The translations under genes and the position numbers were made by a program. The notes beneath the pieces are model-generated. The model was given only the letters and a program-made list of their open reading frames with translations. It ran no database searches and was not told the origin of the DNA. Below, in pieces: positions 6,659-15,338 of a stretch of 64,000 nucleotides of DNA (position 1 is its first letter; every line of letters begins with the position of its first letter). The stretch comes from DASSKA01 sp963839365 (lineage in GTDB: Bacteria > Actinomycetota > Actinomycetes > Propionibacteriales > Nocardioidaceae), in contig CAWIUT010000007.1 of assembly GCA_963839365.1 (NCBI GenBank), positions 104,888-168,887 of the forward strand. The letters are read 5' to 3'.

Positions 6659-6997
6659 CCCTTGAAGATGCAGGTGGGGTCCTGGTCGTACTCCGCCAGC
6701 AGCCGCTCGATCGGCAGGTCGGGCTCCAACAAGTCGTAACGATGGGCTGGCTCGGGAGTTCCGGTCGAACCAGTACAAGGTCCAGCCCCTGCTCTGCTCG
6801 TCGTACTTCATCCGAGCCTGCGGAGTGTCGGTCCATTCCGGGCCCAGGGCCGGATTCCACGGCGGCCGATGCTCGACGATCGTCACGGTCCGACCCCGCA
6901 CGCGGTGCTCCACACGCACCTGGTCCCGCATCTCGGGCGGGACCTGCTCCTCGCAGAATCGCCGTATGCGCGCGAGATCGGTCTCTGGGACGGCCAT
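6655..6997 (-). pseudogene. DUF3024-family protein, frameshifted
   Basis: The first frame starts MAVPETDLARIRRFCEEQVP and runs to the WTLYWFDRNSR region typical of DUF3024. The reading then breaks at a duplicated 4-bp GGCT (6745-6752 on the plus strand). In another frame the expected end follows: HRYDLLEPDLPIERLLAEYD and a final CIFKG-stop. Removing one GGCT restores an ORF of about 113 residues. The function of the family is unknown. It is a real inactivation or an assembly error. Confidence 0.7.
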
Positions 6998-7197
6998 GGA
7001 CTCAGTATCCGACGACCCCGACCGCCGCCGACAACCTGCCCCTCCGCTCCGTCCACCTTTGATTGACAATCGTCGACCTTCGTCGGTCCTGATCCTCTGG
7101 CTCAGCGAGCAGACCAACCGTCCACCGCACCACCGCTGACACCCGCCGGAATCGGGTCGCGGAAAGACGATGGAGCGCTCCCGGAAGGAGCACCACC

Positions 7198-8270
7198 ATG
7201 GCGGGAAACATCGCCAAGCGAGGCAACGGCAAGTGGAGGGCGCGGTACCGCGACGAGTCCGGCAAGGATCACTCGCGGCACTTCGACCGCAAGATCGACG
7301 CGCAGCAGTGGTTGGATCAGGTCACCTCGGCGGTGGTCACCGGCACGTACGCCGACCCGCAGGCTGGCCAGATCACGTTCTCCGCGTTCTTCGGCGAGTG
7401 GTCGGCGCGCCAGGGCTGGGCACCCGGCACCGTGCTGGCGATGTCGCTGGCGGCCAGATCGGTGCCCTTCGCGGGAAGCCGATGAAACAGGTCCGCCGCT
7501 CAGGCATCGAGACCTGGGTCAAACACATGAAGGCAGACGGCCTTGCCCCCGGCACAATCAAGACGCGGTACGTCAACGTCAGGTCGGTATTCCGCGCCGC
7601 AGTGAAGGACCGGGGGATCGGCTCAGACCCGACCGACGGCCTACGCCTCCCCCGCGGCCGTCGCGCGGACGTCGCGCGGACGTCGCCATGTCCATCCCGA
7701 CGCCGGAGGAGGTCGGGCAGGTCAGGGCCGTGGCCGACGACCGGTTCCAGCCGTTCATTGCGCTCTGCGCATTCGCCGGCCTGCGGCTGGGCGAGGCGGT
7801 CGGGTGCAGCTGGGTGACGTCGACCTTCTCCGCAAGTCGCTGAAAGTCTCACGTCAGGTACAGCGCGTCAACGGCGGCGCGATCGACCTACGTGCTCCGA
7901 AGTACGGCTCGGAACGCGTCGTGTACCTCGCCGACAGCCTCGTGAACGTGCTCGCCGAGCACGTCGCGGCCTACGGCAGCACGGGCAAGGAGCCGTGGCT
8001 CTTCCCCGGCGAGGGCGACGATCCACCGCACCAGAACAGCGTCGGCTACTGGTGGCGCAAGACGCTGCGCGACGCCGGGCTCTCCGGCATCAAGCTCCAC
8101 GACCTGCGGCACTTCTACGCCTCCGGCCTCATCGCCGCTGGCTGCGACGTGGTGACCGGCCAACGCTCGCTGGGCCATGCGAAGGCATCCACGACACTCA
8201 GCACCTACGCCCACTTCTGACCCACCGCCGAGGACCGCACGAGGAAGGCAGCGGCGTCGATCATGTCGGC
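7198..8270 (+). pseudogene. Phage-type tyrosine integrase, degraded
   Basis: The N-terminal arm-binding domain is clear (AGNIAKRGNGKWRARYRDE), as are the core-binding part (GIETWVKHMKADGLAPGTIK) and the catalytic domain (CAFAGLRLGEA with Arg, HDLRHFYASG, LGHAKASTTLSTY with the nucleophile Tyr). Frame changes near 7475, 7680 and 7802 break it, and the usual YSHLWPTAEDRTR tail reads YAHF-TGA-PTAEDRTR, so Trp became a stop at 8218-8220. It lies 2.4 kb from the left att core and is the best candidate for the integrase that inserted the element. It is inactive. Confidence 0.88.
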
Positions 8271-8615
8271 GTCGCTCGGCGAGCCCTCCGCGCACCGCCA
8301 ATTCGGCGGCAAGCGCGGGTCAGTGAGCCGCGCGCCTCCGATCTCAGTGCACCTCGAAGGGCGTCGGCGGGACGTCACACCGCCCAGAATGACGCGACGC
8401 CCTCAGCGGATCGCTCGCGTCGTTCTCCGCCGGCACCGCTCATGGATTCCCTCCACGCGCCCACTAGAGCACCGCGGAGATCGCACCTGTAGCAGCGATC
8501 TGAACGCCCCAGGATGCGTGGAGGCGCGTCGGCGGACGCTAACGTGAACCTGTCCCGGGCGGCATCCCGTTGCAGAGCGCCACCGGGATGAGACTCGGCG
8601 GCTGGGAGTCGCACG
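8271..8615 (+). other. Non-coding stretch after the integrase remnant
   Basis: About 345 bp with no convincing gene, only low-quality open frames. The last part is the upstream region of the membrane transporter gene. Confidence 0.5.
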
Positions 8616-9479
8616 ATGAACGGATTTGCGGTGGTGGTGGCACTGGCCGCCGCCGCCTTGTTCGCGCTGTCGACCTCAGTGCAGCATCACACCGCCTCGG
8701 ACACGCCGGATCATGTGGGCGGTGGGTTCCGTCTGGTGGGGCACCTGCTGAGGCGCCCTCGGTGGCTGGTCGGCACCGCGATCAGCGTCGCGGCGTTCCT
8801 CTGCCACGCCGCCGCCCTCAAGCTCGGCACGCTGACCGCCGTACAGCCGGCACTGGTGAGTGGGCTGGTGCTCACACTGCCGGTGCGGGCGCTGATGGAC
8901 CACCGACGTCCTAGCCGGCCAGAAGTGGTCGGCGCAGTGGTGACCGCCTGCGGGCTCGGTCTCTTCCTGGTCGTGGCGAGGCCGACCGCGGGGCAGAGCC
9001 AGCCCGACCAGCTGAGAGCCGCTCTCATCCTCGTCGTGGGATCGGTGGTGGGACTTGTCTGCGCCCGCATCGCCGCGCGGGCCGGCCGGACCCGGCTGAG
9101 CGGGCTACTGCTGGGCTTCGCGGCCGGAGAGCTGTCCGGCCTCGCGGCCGGGGTCCTGAAGCTGACGACCGACGAGGTCGCGCAGGGCCTGCTACAGGTA
9201 CTCCTGTCGTGGCCGCCGTACGTCCTGCTGTTCCTGGCGCTGTGGGGTCTGACCCTGAACCAGCGCGCCTACCACTCCGCACCGCTGACCGTCAGCCTCC
9301 CCGTCTTCAACGTCATCGACCCGGTTGCCGGTATGGCCTTCGGCATCCTCGTGTTCGCCGAGCGGCCCGCCCATCACCCGCTCGACGTGGCCCTGGAGGC
9401 GATCGGACTGCTGGTGATGGCCGGTGGCGCGGTGGCGCTGGCAAGGCACACATCCGTCGATACGCCCCCGCCCGTGTGA
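8616..9479 (+). CDS. DMT-superfamily (EamA/NIPA-like) membrane transporter
   Basis: A 287-aa protein with about nine or ten hydrophobic segments, beginning FAVVVALAAAALFALSTSVQ. It has the DMT layout: short alternating helices, with PALVSGLVLTLPVRALMDHR in the first half and SAPLTVSLPVFNVIDPVAGM in the second. The second resembles the DUF6/NIPA-like branch found in actinobacteria. The substrate is unknown. It is followed 57 bp later by an MFS gene, so the two may be co-expressed as island cargo. Confidence 0.78.
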   Translation: MNGFAVVVALAAAALFALSTSVQHHTASDTPDHVGGGFRLVGHLLRRPRWLVGTAISVAAFLCHAAALKLGTLTAVQPALVSGLVLTLPVRALMDHRRPSRPEVVGAVVTACGLGLFLVVARPTAGQSQPDQLRAALILVVGSVVGLVCARIAARAGRTRLSGLLLGFAAGELSGLAAGVLKLTTDEVAQGLLQVLLSWPPYVLLFLALWGLTLNQRAYHSAPLTVSLPVFNVIDPVAGMAFGILVFAERPAHHPLDVALEAIGLLVMAGGAVALARHTSVDTPPPV

Positions 9480-9536
9480 CAGTCCCTCCTGCACCGTCAG
9501 GCGATACCTGAGCACCGGACGCGCCTACGCTAAGGC

Positions 9537-10799
9537 GTGGGCGACGTCTGGGACCTGCTGGGTAGGAGCCGTTTCCGGCGGCTCGTCGCAGTCCGGGTCG
9601 CGACGCAGCTGGCTGATGGGACGTTCGAGGCGGCCCTGGCGATCCTGTTCTTCTTCGACCCCCAGCACGCGAAGAGCCCCGCCGGCATCGCCGCCGCCTT
9701 CGCGGTGCTCACAGTGCCGTTCACCCTCGTGGGTCCCTGGGCGGGTGTTCCCCTCGACCGGTGGTCGCGCCGCAACATCCTGGTGATGGGCAGCGCGGCG
9801 CGCGCGGCGCTCGCGGCGGTGGCCGCTTCGCTGCTGGCCGTCGACAACACCGGACTTGCCCTCTACGTCGTCGTGCTGATCGTGGTGAGCATCAACCGCT
9901 TCCTGCTGTCCGCGATCTCCTCCGGACTGCCGCGCCTGGTCCCAGCCGAGGACCTCGTGCTGGCGAACGCCGTGACCCCCACGTTGGGCACGGTGGGGTC
10001 CGCGATCGGCGCCGCAGTGGCGTACGCCGCCATCGGCGGGGGCGCGAGCTCCCAAGCGGTCGTGGTCGCGGTCGCGGTGATCCTGGCGGCCACGACCGGG
10101 CTCGCCCTCCGCCTGCGACGAGGGGAGCTGGGACCGGAGCCGGCCGAGGCCACCGCTGCTCGTGCGGTGCGGCATCCCGTGCGCCTCTTCACCCGGGACA
10201 TGGCCGTGGGGCTGCGCTACCTCGGTGTGCGCCGTGCCCCTCGAGCCGCCCTGAGCGCCATGACTGCGCATCGCTTCCTCTTCGGCGCAGCCACCTTGTC
10301 GACCGTGCTGCTGGCACGCTCGCCGCGATGGGGCATGGGCAACGGCCTGTCGGGCAGCGCGCTTGTGCTCACCGGCGCGGGAGCCGGCCTGCTCGTGGCC
10401 GCAGTCTCAACACCCGCCGGGACACGGCATCGTGAGCCGGCCACGGTGGCAGCGACCGCACTAGCGGCGATGGGCGCGGCCGTCGGCCTGCTCTCCCTGG
10501 CCCTGTCGCCCTGGCTGGTCGTAGCCGCCGCCGCGACGATGGGCTGGGGTGGCCAGTCACTCAAGATCTGCGTGGACACGATCGTGCAACGCGATGTCGA
10601 GGACAGCTATCGCGGCCGCGTCTTCAGCGTGTACGACGTGTTGTTCAACGCCGCGTTCCTGGTGTCCATGGCGGCGCTCGCACCCGTGATCCCTCCCGAC
10701 GGCTACTCCCGAGCGCTCTTCGCGCTGCTGTGCCTGGGATATCTCGCCGCCGCAACGCTCTACTGGCGCGCCGGCCACCGCAGCCGCGCCGCGGGGTGA
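9537..10799 (+). CDS. MFS transporter
   Basis: A 420-aa protein with about twelve membrane segments and the MFS loop signature GVPLDRWSRRNILVMGS between TM2 and TM3. The late motif DSYRGRVFSVYDVLFNAAF is characteristic of the MFS_3/enterobactin-exporter-like branch. GTG at 9537 lies only 5 nt after a TACGCT -10-like element and has no ribosome site, suggesting a leaderless mRNA. Drug or siderophore efflux is possible but not shown. Confidence 0.82.
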   Translation: MGDVWDLLGRSRFRRLVAVRVATQLADGTFEAALAILFFFDPQHAKSPAGIAAAFAVLTVPFTLVGPWAGVPLDRWSRRNILVMGSAARAALAAVAASLLAVDNTGLALYVVVLIVVSINRFLLSAISSGLPRLVPAEDLVLANAVTPTLGTVGSAIGAAVAYAAIGGGASSQAVVVAVAVILAATTGLALRLRRGELGPEPAEATAARAVRHPVRLFTRDMAVGLRYLGVRRAPRAALSAMTAHRFLFGAATLSTVLLARSPRWGMGNGLSGSALVLTGAGAGLLVAAVSTPAGTRHREPATVAATALAAMGAAVGLLSLALSPWLVVAAAATMGWGGQSLKICVDTIVQRDVEDSYRGRVFSVYDVLFNAAFLVSMAALAPVIPPDGYSRALFALLCLGYLAAATLYWRAGHRSRAAG

Positions 10800-10810
10800 C
10801 CCGGAAGCCC

Positions 10811-10848
10811 GCCTCCGGCTACCGCAGCTGGGCCTCCGGCTACCGCAG
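10811..10848 (+). repeat. Two 17-bp direct repeats
   Basis: GCCTCCGGCTACCGCAG occurs at 10811-10827 and 10832-10848, 4 bp apart, just after the MFS stop. It may be a remnant or minor repeat; no function is assigned. Confidence 0.55.
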
Positions 10849-10974
10849 GTAGCGCCACGCCCAGTTGCGTCTTACCGCCGCACCGCCTACCGGGCGGGCA
10901 CTTTTACCGGATCTGCCGAAAGTCGTGCGTTCGAGTCTGTACTACGTCGTCCTACGCCGCAGTACACTGGACGA

Positions 10975-11298
10975 ATGGCTGAGGAGCTCATCTGGGACGA
11001 GGAGTCCGCGGCCTACATCTGTTCACGAGGTGAGCGCTACCCGAACGGCATGGACATAGATCCGGAGTGGACCAAAGAGGTGATGGCCGACGTGGATCTG
11101 GTCGCACTCGAGCCGGATCCGAAGTCTCACATGGGAGCCTCCCGGTTAATCGGTCACTCGCCATCGGCTGGCCGGGTGCTGGTCGTGATCGCCTACCGCG
11201 ACAGCGACGGCGACCTGCACGGGATCAACGCCTGGCCTGCGACCGGGATGGACCTGAAGTTCTACACGGAAGGAAGCGACGATGGCCAAGACGATTGA
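10975..11298 (+). CDS. BrnT-like toxin candidate
   Basis: A 107-aa protein starting LIWDEESAAYICSRGERYP and containing the conserved-looking core GHSPSAGRVLVVIAYRDSDGD followed by HGINAWPATGMD. It overlaps by 17 bp a small ribbon-helix-helix-type gene in the toxin-first order of brnTA modules. BrnT proteins are RelE-fold ribonucleases; the FxWDExK-like opening and a beta-rich centre fit, but the match is partial. A TACACT -10-like element sits 6 bp before the ATG. Confidence 0.6.
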   Translation: MAEELIWDEESAAYICSRGERYPNGMDIDPEWTKEVMADVDLVALEPDPKSHMGASRLIGHSPSAGRVLVVIAYRDSDGDLHGINAWPATGMDLKFYTEGSDDGQDD

Positions 11299-11527
11299 CC
11301 CCGAGCTAGCCGCCCGGCTCCGCGAGGAGTCAGAGCGGACCAAGGACGAGCCCTACACCAAGGACGTGAAGGTCGCCCGTCCCAACCGCTCCAAGGTCTA
11401 CTCGGTGCGACTCAGCGCCGAGGAGCAGGAAGCAGTCGAGCGCGTCGCCCATGCCCAGCACCTCCCTGCCTCCACCCTGGTGCGCGCCTGGATCCTCGAG
11501 CGCCTTGATCGTGAGCGCTCCGCGTAA
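11282..11527 (+). CDS. Ribbon-helix-helix antitoxin (CopG/BrnA-like)
   Basis: An 81-aa protein overlapping the preceding toxin candidate. The C-terminal half (KVYSVRLSAEEQEAVERVA, then LPASTLVRAWILERL) is a clear ribbon-helix-helix: a short strand VYSVRLS and two helices separated by LPASTL. The charged N-terminus probably binds the toxin. It likely represses its own operon. Confidence 0.78.
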   Translation: MAKTIDPELAARLREESERTKDEPYTKDVKVARPNRSKVYSVRLSAEEQEAVERVAHAQHLPASTLVRAWILERLDRERSA

Positions 11528-11575
11528 CGAAGCCGCGCACATGCCGATGTGGGCGCGATTGCACTCCGGCGCCTT

Positions 11576-11594
11576 TGGCGCCATAATGGCGCCA
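11576..11594 (+). promoter_or_regulatory. Palindromic operator of vapBC-like operon
   Basis: A 19-bp perfect palindrome (TGGCGCCAT-A-ATGGCGCCA) contains CATAAT at its centre and ends in the A of the antitoxin start codon. Its position over the likely -10 suggests autorepression by the antitoxin-toxin complex. Confidence 0.65.
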
Positions 11595-11824
11595 TGCCTA
11601 GCGTGCAGATCAAAGACGTTCCGGACGACATCCACGCCGTCCTCCGCCAGCGTGCCGCCGCTGCTCATCAATCGTTGCAGGAGTACCTGCGCTCGCGACT
11701 GATCGCCGAGGCAAGTCGTCCGACACTGGAGGAGATACTCGATCGGGCGGGCGGACGTGCGGGTGGGTCTGTGCCGCTCAAGAGTGCGGTGTCAACGCTG
11801 CACGACGACCGTGCTCGTCGTTGA
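11594..11824 (+). CDS. vapB: VapB/FitA-type antitoxin
   Basis: A 76-aa protein with the N-terminal RHH of FitA-like antitoxins: VQIKDVPDDIHAVLRQRAA and SLQEYLRSRLIAEA. The C-terminal TLEEILDRAGGR is the usual toxin-binding extension. It overlaps by 14 bp the downstream PIN toxin. The start at 11594 is supported by the operator palindrome; the mRNA may be almost leaderless. Confidence 0.85.
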   Translation: MPSVQIKDVPDDIHAVLRQRAAAAHQSLQEYLRSRLIAEASRPTLEEILDRAGGRAGGSVPLKSAVSTLHDDRARR

Positions 11825-12212
11825 CGCCAGCGTTCTCGCGGTCGCATTGGCTGACGATGGCGCCGATGGGGACGCTTCGCGGGCGCGGTTGCGCGGGGAA
11901 GACCTGGTGGCCCCCGAACTGCTGGATCTCGAGGTGCTCTCGGTTCTGCGTGGGCAACTAATCGCTGGGACCCTTGACGCCAGACGAGCTGACCTAGCCT
12001 TGAACGACCTCTCGGCTATGCCGCTCAAGCGAGCGCCGCACCTACCACTGTTGCGACGATGTTGGGAATTGCGTGAGAACCTCACCACCTACGACGCGTC
12101 ATATGTCGCGCTGGCAGAGACCCTGGACGCGCTCCTGCTGACCGGCGACCGCAGACTCGCACGGGCTGCGGGCCCGAGATGTCAGATCGAGGTGCTTCGG
12201 CCAACGCGCTGA
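11811..12212 (+). CDS. vapC: VapC PIN-domain ribonuclease toxin
   Basis: A 133-aa PIN domain with the acidic set Asp5 (LVVDAS), Glu41 (LLDLEVL), Asp95 (TYDASYVAL) and Asp113 (TGDRRLA), which coordinate Mg2+ for RNA cleavage. The GTG start at 11811 overlaps the antitoxin gene. VapC toxins usually cut tRNA or rRNA; the target here cannot be predicted. All catalytic residues are present, so it should be active. Confidence 0.88.
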   Translation: MLVVDASVLAVALADDGADGDASRARLRGEDLVAPELLDLEVLSVLRGQLIAGTLDARRADLALNDLSAMPLKRAPHLPLLRRCWELRENLTTYDASYVALAETLDALLLTGDRRLARAAGPRCQIEVLRPTR

Positions 12213-12317
12213 ATTGCCGCGTTGAGGGAAGTCTGCGCGAGCCGCCGACAGCGAAAGTCATGCCCGCGATGGCAAACTTCATCAGGCCGAGTTCAGTTTG
12301 CCTGCTGCCATGCGGGG

Positions 12318-12740
12318 GTGGCTATCACGCCCGCCGATCTGACGCCAGAGCTTGCCGTAAGGCTCGCCGGATACTCAGCGAAATGGGCCAAAGTGCTGGC
12401 CCTGCACACCAACGGCATGGTGGCGGGCGCCATCGTAGACACCAACTCCGACGGTCGATGGCTCTGTATGGAGACCTACTGGCTGAGCGACCCCCGCGAA
12501 GGCTGGCAGCCCGGACTCTCTACCGGAGCGGGGACCTTCGGCTCGGGCACCGGACCGGTCACGTACGCCTACGGCCACAGCAATACCGGCGTCAAGGTGG
12601 AGCTCATCTACCGCGGTGAACTCGTCCGTGCGGTGGCCGGCGGGGAAGGCTGGTGGATCTACGTGTGGCCCGACGACGACTGGGCCCACGCCGCGCCACC
12701 GCGCCTGGTCAAGCCGGCCCGTCCCGGAGCGACGACATGA
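12318..12740 (+). CDS. Hypothetical protein, about 140 aa
   Basis: No family recognised. From the GTG at 12318 the frame reads VAITPADLTPELAVRLAGYS and includes aromatic-rich stretches (WLCMETYWLSDPREGWQPG; EGWWIYVWPDDDW) suggesting a beta-rich soluble fold. The longer frame from 12222 gives an Arg/Cys-rich start and is less likely. It stands alone between vapC and a recombinase. Confidence 0.55.
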   Translation: MAITPADLTPELAVRLAGYSAKWAKVLALHTNGMVAGAIVDTNSDGRWLCMETYWLSDPREGWQPGLSTGAGTFGSGTGPVTYAYGHSNTGVKVELIYRGELVRAVAGGEGWWIYVWPDDDWAHAAPPRLVKPARPGATT

Positions 12741-13495
12741 CGGCGCCACAGACGATGACCTGTCTCCGCGGCCGTCGGGAGATCGTTTCACGGATCTGCC
12801 GCGGATGGCGAATATCTACGGCGTTGACTGAGAGGCGTGGTGGCGCGGCACTGAGGCGATGGAGAACTCTCAATCGGGCCCGGCCGTCTCCGGTGTCGTC
12901 GTCAGCACCTCGCAGGTCCGGCGGTTGGCCGTGGCTGCCTACCTGGCCCGGTTCAAGGGCCAGTCCCGGATCCACACCGAGTCCGATCTGCGCGGCTACC
13001 TGACCTGGTGCGAGTCTCGCGGCCTGGATCCGCTTGCCGCCAGCCGACCACACATCGAGCTGTACGTCCGTTGGCTTCAGGAGGTGCGCCGGTACCGGCC
13101 CTCGACGGTCTCGCGCCGGATGTCGGTGGTTGCCGGCTTCTACCGCACCTGCGTCATCGACGCGGTGCTTGAGCACTCACCGGCCGAGTACGTCCGCCGG
13201 CCCAACGTGCCCGCCGAGTCCCCGACCCTGGGACTGACTCACCTGCAGTTCGAGGCGCTGCTGACCACCGCCAAGCAGTCGCCGCACCGCTGCGACTTCG
13301 CGCTCGTTGCGATGCTCGGGCTGCTGGGGCTGCGGATCTTCGAGGCGACCGGCAGCAACATCGAGGATCTCGGCGAGGAGCACGGCCACCGCGTGCTGCG
13401 AGTCCGCGGCAAGGGCGACAAGATCGTCTTGGTGCCGCTGCCGCCTGCCGTGGGCCGCGCCATCGAGCGCGCAATCGACGACCGGACCACCGGCC

Positions 13496-14891
13496 AGGAG
13501 AGCCCCCTGGCGTGGTGGGGTTTGAGGGTCAACGGCGAGGCTGCGTGATGTAGGCGGCCATCGGCGGGATCTTCGGTGTGAAACGACCAAGAAACACACT
13601 GAAGGAGACCCAGCCGATGGCCTTGTCCCAGTCTGCCTTGTCCGAGCTGCTCGAAGCGTTCCGTGCCGGTGAAGGCGCGGATCTGATCCGTGAGTCGGTT
13701 CGGATGGTGATGCAGGAGCTGATCGAAGCCGAAGCCACCGAACACATCGGCGCTGGCCGCTATGAGCGCACCGATGCTCGGGTGACCGAGCGCAACGGTT
13801 CTCGTCCACGGCTGGTGACCACCCAGGCCGGTGACGTGCAGCTGCGCATCCCGAAGCTGCGTAAGGGCTCGTTCTTCCCCGTCATCCTCGAGCCCCGCCG
13901 GCGGATCGACCAGGCCCTGTACGCGGTGGTGATGGAGGCCTACGTGCACGGGGTCTCGACCCGCAACGTCGACGATCTGGTCGAGGCGCTGGGCGCCGAG
14001 TCCGGAATCAGCAAGTCCGAGGTCTCGCGGATCTGCGCCGGGCTGGATGAGACCGTGGGCGCCTTCCGGACCCGCCCGCTCGATCACGTCGAGTTTCCCT
14101 ACGTCTACCTGGACGCGACCTACCTGCACGTGCGCAACTCCACCTCCCAGGTGGTGTCGATGGCGGTGGTGGTGGCCACCGGCGTCAGCGCCACCGGGGA
14201 GCGGGAGATCCTCGGCCTCGACGTCGGCGACAGCGAGGCCGAGGTGTTCTGGAAGGGGTTCATGACCTCGCTGAAACAGCGCGGCCTGCACGGTGTGCGG
14301 CTGGTGATCAGCGACCAGCACACCGGCCTGGTCGCTGCGCTGCGCCGCTGCTTCCAGGGCACGGCCCACCAACGCTGCCGGGTGCACTTCGCTCGCAACC
14401 TGCTCGCCCACGTCCCCAAGGCCCAAGCCGACTATGTCGCGGCCGCGTTCCGCGCGATCTTCGCCCACACCACCCCGGCCGAGGTCGACGCCGCGTGGGA
14501 GAAGACCCGCGAGGAGTTCGCCGCCCGGTTCCCCAAGCTCGGCCCGCTGATGGACGAGGCCAAGGCCGAGGTGCTCGCCTTCACCGCTTTCCCCCGCGCG
14601 CACTGGCGCAAGATCTGGTCGACCAACCCCCTGGAGCGGGTCAACAAGGAGATCAAGCGCCGCAGCCGCGTCGTCGGGATCTTCCCCAACTCCGCAGCCG
14701 TGATCCGGCTGGTCGGCGCGATCCTGCTCGACATGCACGACGAGTGGATCGCCGGCGAACGCCGCTACCTATCCGAAGCCTCAATGGCCAAGCTCTACGA
14801 ACTCAGCGATACTGAAGACCACGCCGCCCTCGACAGCGGCGAATAGGCACCGAGGAGCACCTCAAAGCCCACCACCCCGCGGGGCTCTGCC
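13496..14891 (+). mobile_element. IS256-family insertion sequence (type 1)
   Basis: A 1,396-bp element with imperfect terminal inverted repeats (AGGAGAGCCCC at left, GGCAGAGCCCC as the complement at right; homology continues for about 30 bp). It is flanked by a 9-bp direct repeat CCACCGGCC at 13487-13495 and 14892-14900, the usual IS256 target duplication. It carries one full transposase and disrupts a tyrosine recombinase. Confidence 0.88.
13617..14846 (+). CDS. IS256-family (Mutator-type) transposase
   Basis: A 409-aa full-length transposase. The DDE triad is visible as YLDATYLHVR, LVISDQHTGL and the late Glu in LERVNKEIKRR. The N-terminal part (MALSQSALSELLEAFRAGEG) is the DNA-binding segment. 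ATG at 13617 has AAGGAGA upstream. It is intact, so the IS may still transpose. It differs clearly from the IS256-type transposase at 31.7 kb. Confidence 0.93.
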   Translation: MALSQSALSELLEAFRAGEGADLIRESVRMVMQELIEAEATEHIGAGRYERTDARVTERNGSRPRLVTTQAGDVQLRIPKLRKGSFFPVILEPRRRIDQALYAVVMEAYVHGVSTRNVDDLVEALGAESGISKSEVSRICAGLDETVGAFRTRPLDHVEFPYVYLDATYLHVRNSTSQVVSMAVVVATGVSATGEREILGLDVGDSEAEVFWKGFMTSLKQRGLHGVRLVISDQHTGLVAALRRCFQGTAHQRCRVHFARNLLAHVPKAQADYVAAAFRAIFAHTTPAEVDAAWEKTREEFAARFPKLGPLMDEAKAEVLAFTAFPRAHWRKIWSTNPLERVNKEIKRRSRVVGIFPNSAAVIRLVGAILLDMHDEWIAGERRYLSEASMAKLYELSDTEDHAALDSGE

Positions 14892-15338
14892 CCACCGGCC
14901 CGATCCTGCTCACCTCGCGCGGCACCCGCATGGACCGACATTGCGCCACCCGGCGGCTACGGCGGCTGGCCGAGCAGGCCGGCGTCAGGCTGCCGCGGAT
15001 GCATCCACACATGCTCCGGCACACCTTCGTCACCACCATGCTCGATGCCGGAGTTGACCTGCGCGATGTCCAGATCGCCGCTCGACACGCCGACCCCCGC
15101 ACGACCATGCGCTACGACCGCGCCCGCAAGAATCTCGACCGACATCCCAACTACATCTTGGCCGCCTACATGGCCTCGGGCACCTGATCGCCCGGTCGTG
15201 CCGATGTGAGGGCTGAGCGAGATCATCCGTCCGAGGTGATGTCGAGGCTGCCGCACAGGAGGACATTGGCTGGTAGGTGCCGGGTGGTTCCGGGTGTCGG
15301 TCGACCGCCGGGTCCAAGAGTTCGGAGAGGGGAACCGG

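Larger units (their letters stand above)
12859..15187 (+). pseudogene. XerC/D-like tyrosine recombinase split by an IS256-type element
   Basis: The 5' part (12859-13495) holds the SAM-like DNA-binding domain and the first catalytic Arg (Arg159, LLGLRIFEA). The 3' part (14901-15187) holds HMLRHTF, the ARHADPRTTMRY box with the nucleophile Tyr, and the C-terminal helix. Removing the IS and one 9-bp target repeat joins the two parts in frame as DDRTTG-PILLTSRGTRMD, giving a complete 307-residue recombinase. The insertion is therefore clean and probably recent. With the degraded integrase, it leaves the element without a working recombinase. Confidence 0.9.
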
